From positions 3,286,001 to 3,350,000 of the forward strand of contig NZ_CP034279.1 in NCBI RefSeq assembly GCF_009739905.1: 64,000 nucleotides of DNA, written 5' to 3'. Shown here piece by piece: positions 63,116 through 64,000 of the stretch. The translations under genes were made by a program, and so were the position numbers. This DNA is from Streptomyces ficellus (GTDB lineage Bacteria; Actinomycetota; Actinomycetes; Streptomycetales; Streptomycetaceae). A model generated the notes under the pieces. That model searched no databases and was not told the DNA's origin. It worked only from the letters and a program-made list of their open reading frames with translations. Position 1 is the stretch's first letter. The number at the start of each line of letters is the position of its first letter.

Positions 63116-64000
63116 TCACTGCGCCGGCAGCAGGCCCGTCCGGTAGATGGTGCCCGCGCAGGCGCCCGGAATGGCGGCCTCGGCCGACGGCCCGCCGGGT
63201 TCCGCGGTGTGGGTGACCGTGACGCTGCCGTCCGCGCGGGGGCCGTCGCCGTCCTCCTCCTTGCCCAGCTGCGGCTCCACGGCCGCCGTTCCCGCCGTGC
63301 CGTCCGAGCCCGCCGACTCGGCGGACGAGCCGTCGGTCGGTGGGGTCGGTTCGGGCGAGGGGTCGCCGCCGCCGGTGCCACCGCTGCCGCCGCCCTCGAC
63401 GGGGCAGGTCTCGCCCGGTACCCAGGCGAACTTCACCTCGTACGCGCCCGAGGGCTTGAGGAGCAGCGGGGCCGGGGTCTCCTGGGAGGGGTCGGGGAGA
63501 CCCGTCGCCGGGTCGCCCGCCGTGTGGCCGACGACCGCGATCTTCGCCGGGTCGGCCGCACCGGAGGTCTGGAAGGCGATGCCTCCGGTACCGGTGATCG
63601 AGCAGTCGGTGCCCGATACGTTCGCGATGCGGAAGGTGCCGTAGACCTTGCCCTCCGCGTCCGGCTGCCCGGCCTCCGCGGCCGCCACGCCGAGCTGGGC
63701 GGCGTCGCACACCGGGACGCTCTCCGGGACGGCGCTGGACGGTGCCGACGGGCCGCCCACGGTGCCGTCGGAGGCGCCGGCCGGCGGGATGCCCGGCTGC
63801 GCGGGGCTGTCCTTGTCGTCCTTGCCGCCACCACCGGTGTCCTGGCCCGCCGCGGCGCTGGGCTCCCCCGGGCCGCTGCCCTCCCCGCCGGTCTCCTCGC
63901 CCGTGCCGCCCTGGACCTGCTCGCCGTGGCCGGCGTTGACCGGGCGGTCGTCGGAGGCGCCGTCGGAGCTCGCGACGTGGACGAACGCGGGGACCGCCGT
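63116..64000 (-). CDS. Partial secreted protein with Pro/Gly-rich linkers (DUF4232-like domain)
   Basis: Open to the right edge of the window, so the N-terminus and signal are outside; at least 294 residues are present. The visible part starts TAVPAFVHVASSDGASDDRP, runs through long Gly/Glu/Asp/Ser linkers, and has a beta-rich Cys-containing domain (VCDAAQLGVAAAEAGQPDAE ... NVSGTDCSITGTGGIAFQ ... ETCPVEG) resembling the DUF4232 lipoprotein domain. A second low-complexity region ends near a PGACAGTIYR segment. It is likely extracellular or cell-wall located. Function unknown. Confidence 0.7.
   Translation of the reverse strand, partial: TAVPAFVHVASSDGASDDRPVNAGHGEQVQGGTGEETGGEGSGPGEPSAAAGQDTGGGGKDDKDSPAQPGIPPAGASDGTVGGPSAPSSAVPESVPVCDAAQLGVAAAEAGQPDAEGKVYGTFRIANVSGTDCSITGTGGIAFQTSGAADPAKIAVVGHTAGDPATGLPDPSQETPAPLLLKPSGAYEVKFAWVPGETCPVEGGGSGGTGGGDPSPEPTPPTDGSSAESAGSDGTAGTAAVEPQLGKEEDGDGPRADGSVTVTHTAEPGGPSAEAAIPGACAGTIYRTGLLPAQ

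Overview
The window is very G+C-rich (about 70% or more by eye), uses GTG and occasional TTG starts, has long spurious open frames on the antisense strands, and carries bldG, wblA and a crp gene almost identical to the Streptomyces form. It is a Streptomyces (or very close relative) core-chromosome segment. Gene order matches, from memory, the S. coelicolor SCO3540-SCO3582 block, with mobile-element material at both tRNA genes.

Layout. 1-2064 is the right end of an integrated element (AICE/plasmid type): an iteron-like array of TGCGTCA/TGACGCA, an excisionase-like HTH gene and a tyrosine integrase, abutting the 3' end of tRNA-Thr(CGU) at 2071-2144. 2219-15154 (minus strand) holds a TAP-like secreted hydrolase, DNA polymerase III delta', a giant membrane/thymidylate kinase fusion, topoisomerase I, a small membrane protein, a NPPF methyltransferase and a lipoprotein. 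15412-19434 (minus) holds the proton pyrophosphatase, an RsbW-like anti-sigma factor and bldG. 19514-21991 is an MrfA/Hrq1-type helicase that converges on, and overlaps, a seven-gene Tad/Flp pilus-type operon (27103 down to 21933). All six junctions of that operon are stop-start overlaps.

27638-44866 carries a HAD phosphatase, a Fic-like protein with a degenerate motif, a CooC/MinD-type ATPase, a polysaccharide deacetylase, a SulP-carbonic anhydrase fusion, acsA with a DasR-like site, nhaA, a holin-like membrane protein, an epoxide-hydrolase-like enzyme, a MarP-type protease, a CoA-pyrophosphatase-type Nudix protein and endonuclease III. 45095-56451 carries crp (with a miniature inverted-repeat element inserted exactly at its stop codon), an MBL hydrolase, a Nudix protein, RidA, a DUF4177 protein, two ArsA-like ATPases, wblA, a class A penicillin-binding protein, a YqeY protein and a phosphoesterase. 

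56556-57263 is tRNA-Pro(CGG) followed by decayed integrase and HAD genes, the scar of an old insertion. 57530-60202 holds unrecognised genes plus a DUF7144-like membrane protein. 60298-64000 carries an S9 peptidase, SURF1 and a truncated exported protein.

Themes: three developmental regulators (bldG, crp, wblA) lie among housekeeping genes for replication, cell wall and energy. The only in-frame TTA leucine codon I found is in the Tad ATPase gene, which would tie that operon to bldA. Many junctions and gene ends carry short tandem repeats. No complete unknown defence system is evident. The best leads are the helically phased repeat array upstream of wblA, the TTA-containing Tad operon, the crp-stop MITE and the uncharacterised three-gene coupled set at 58377-60202.
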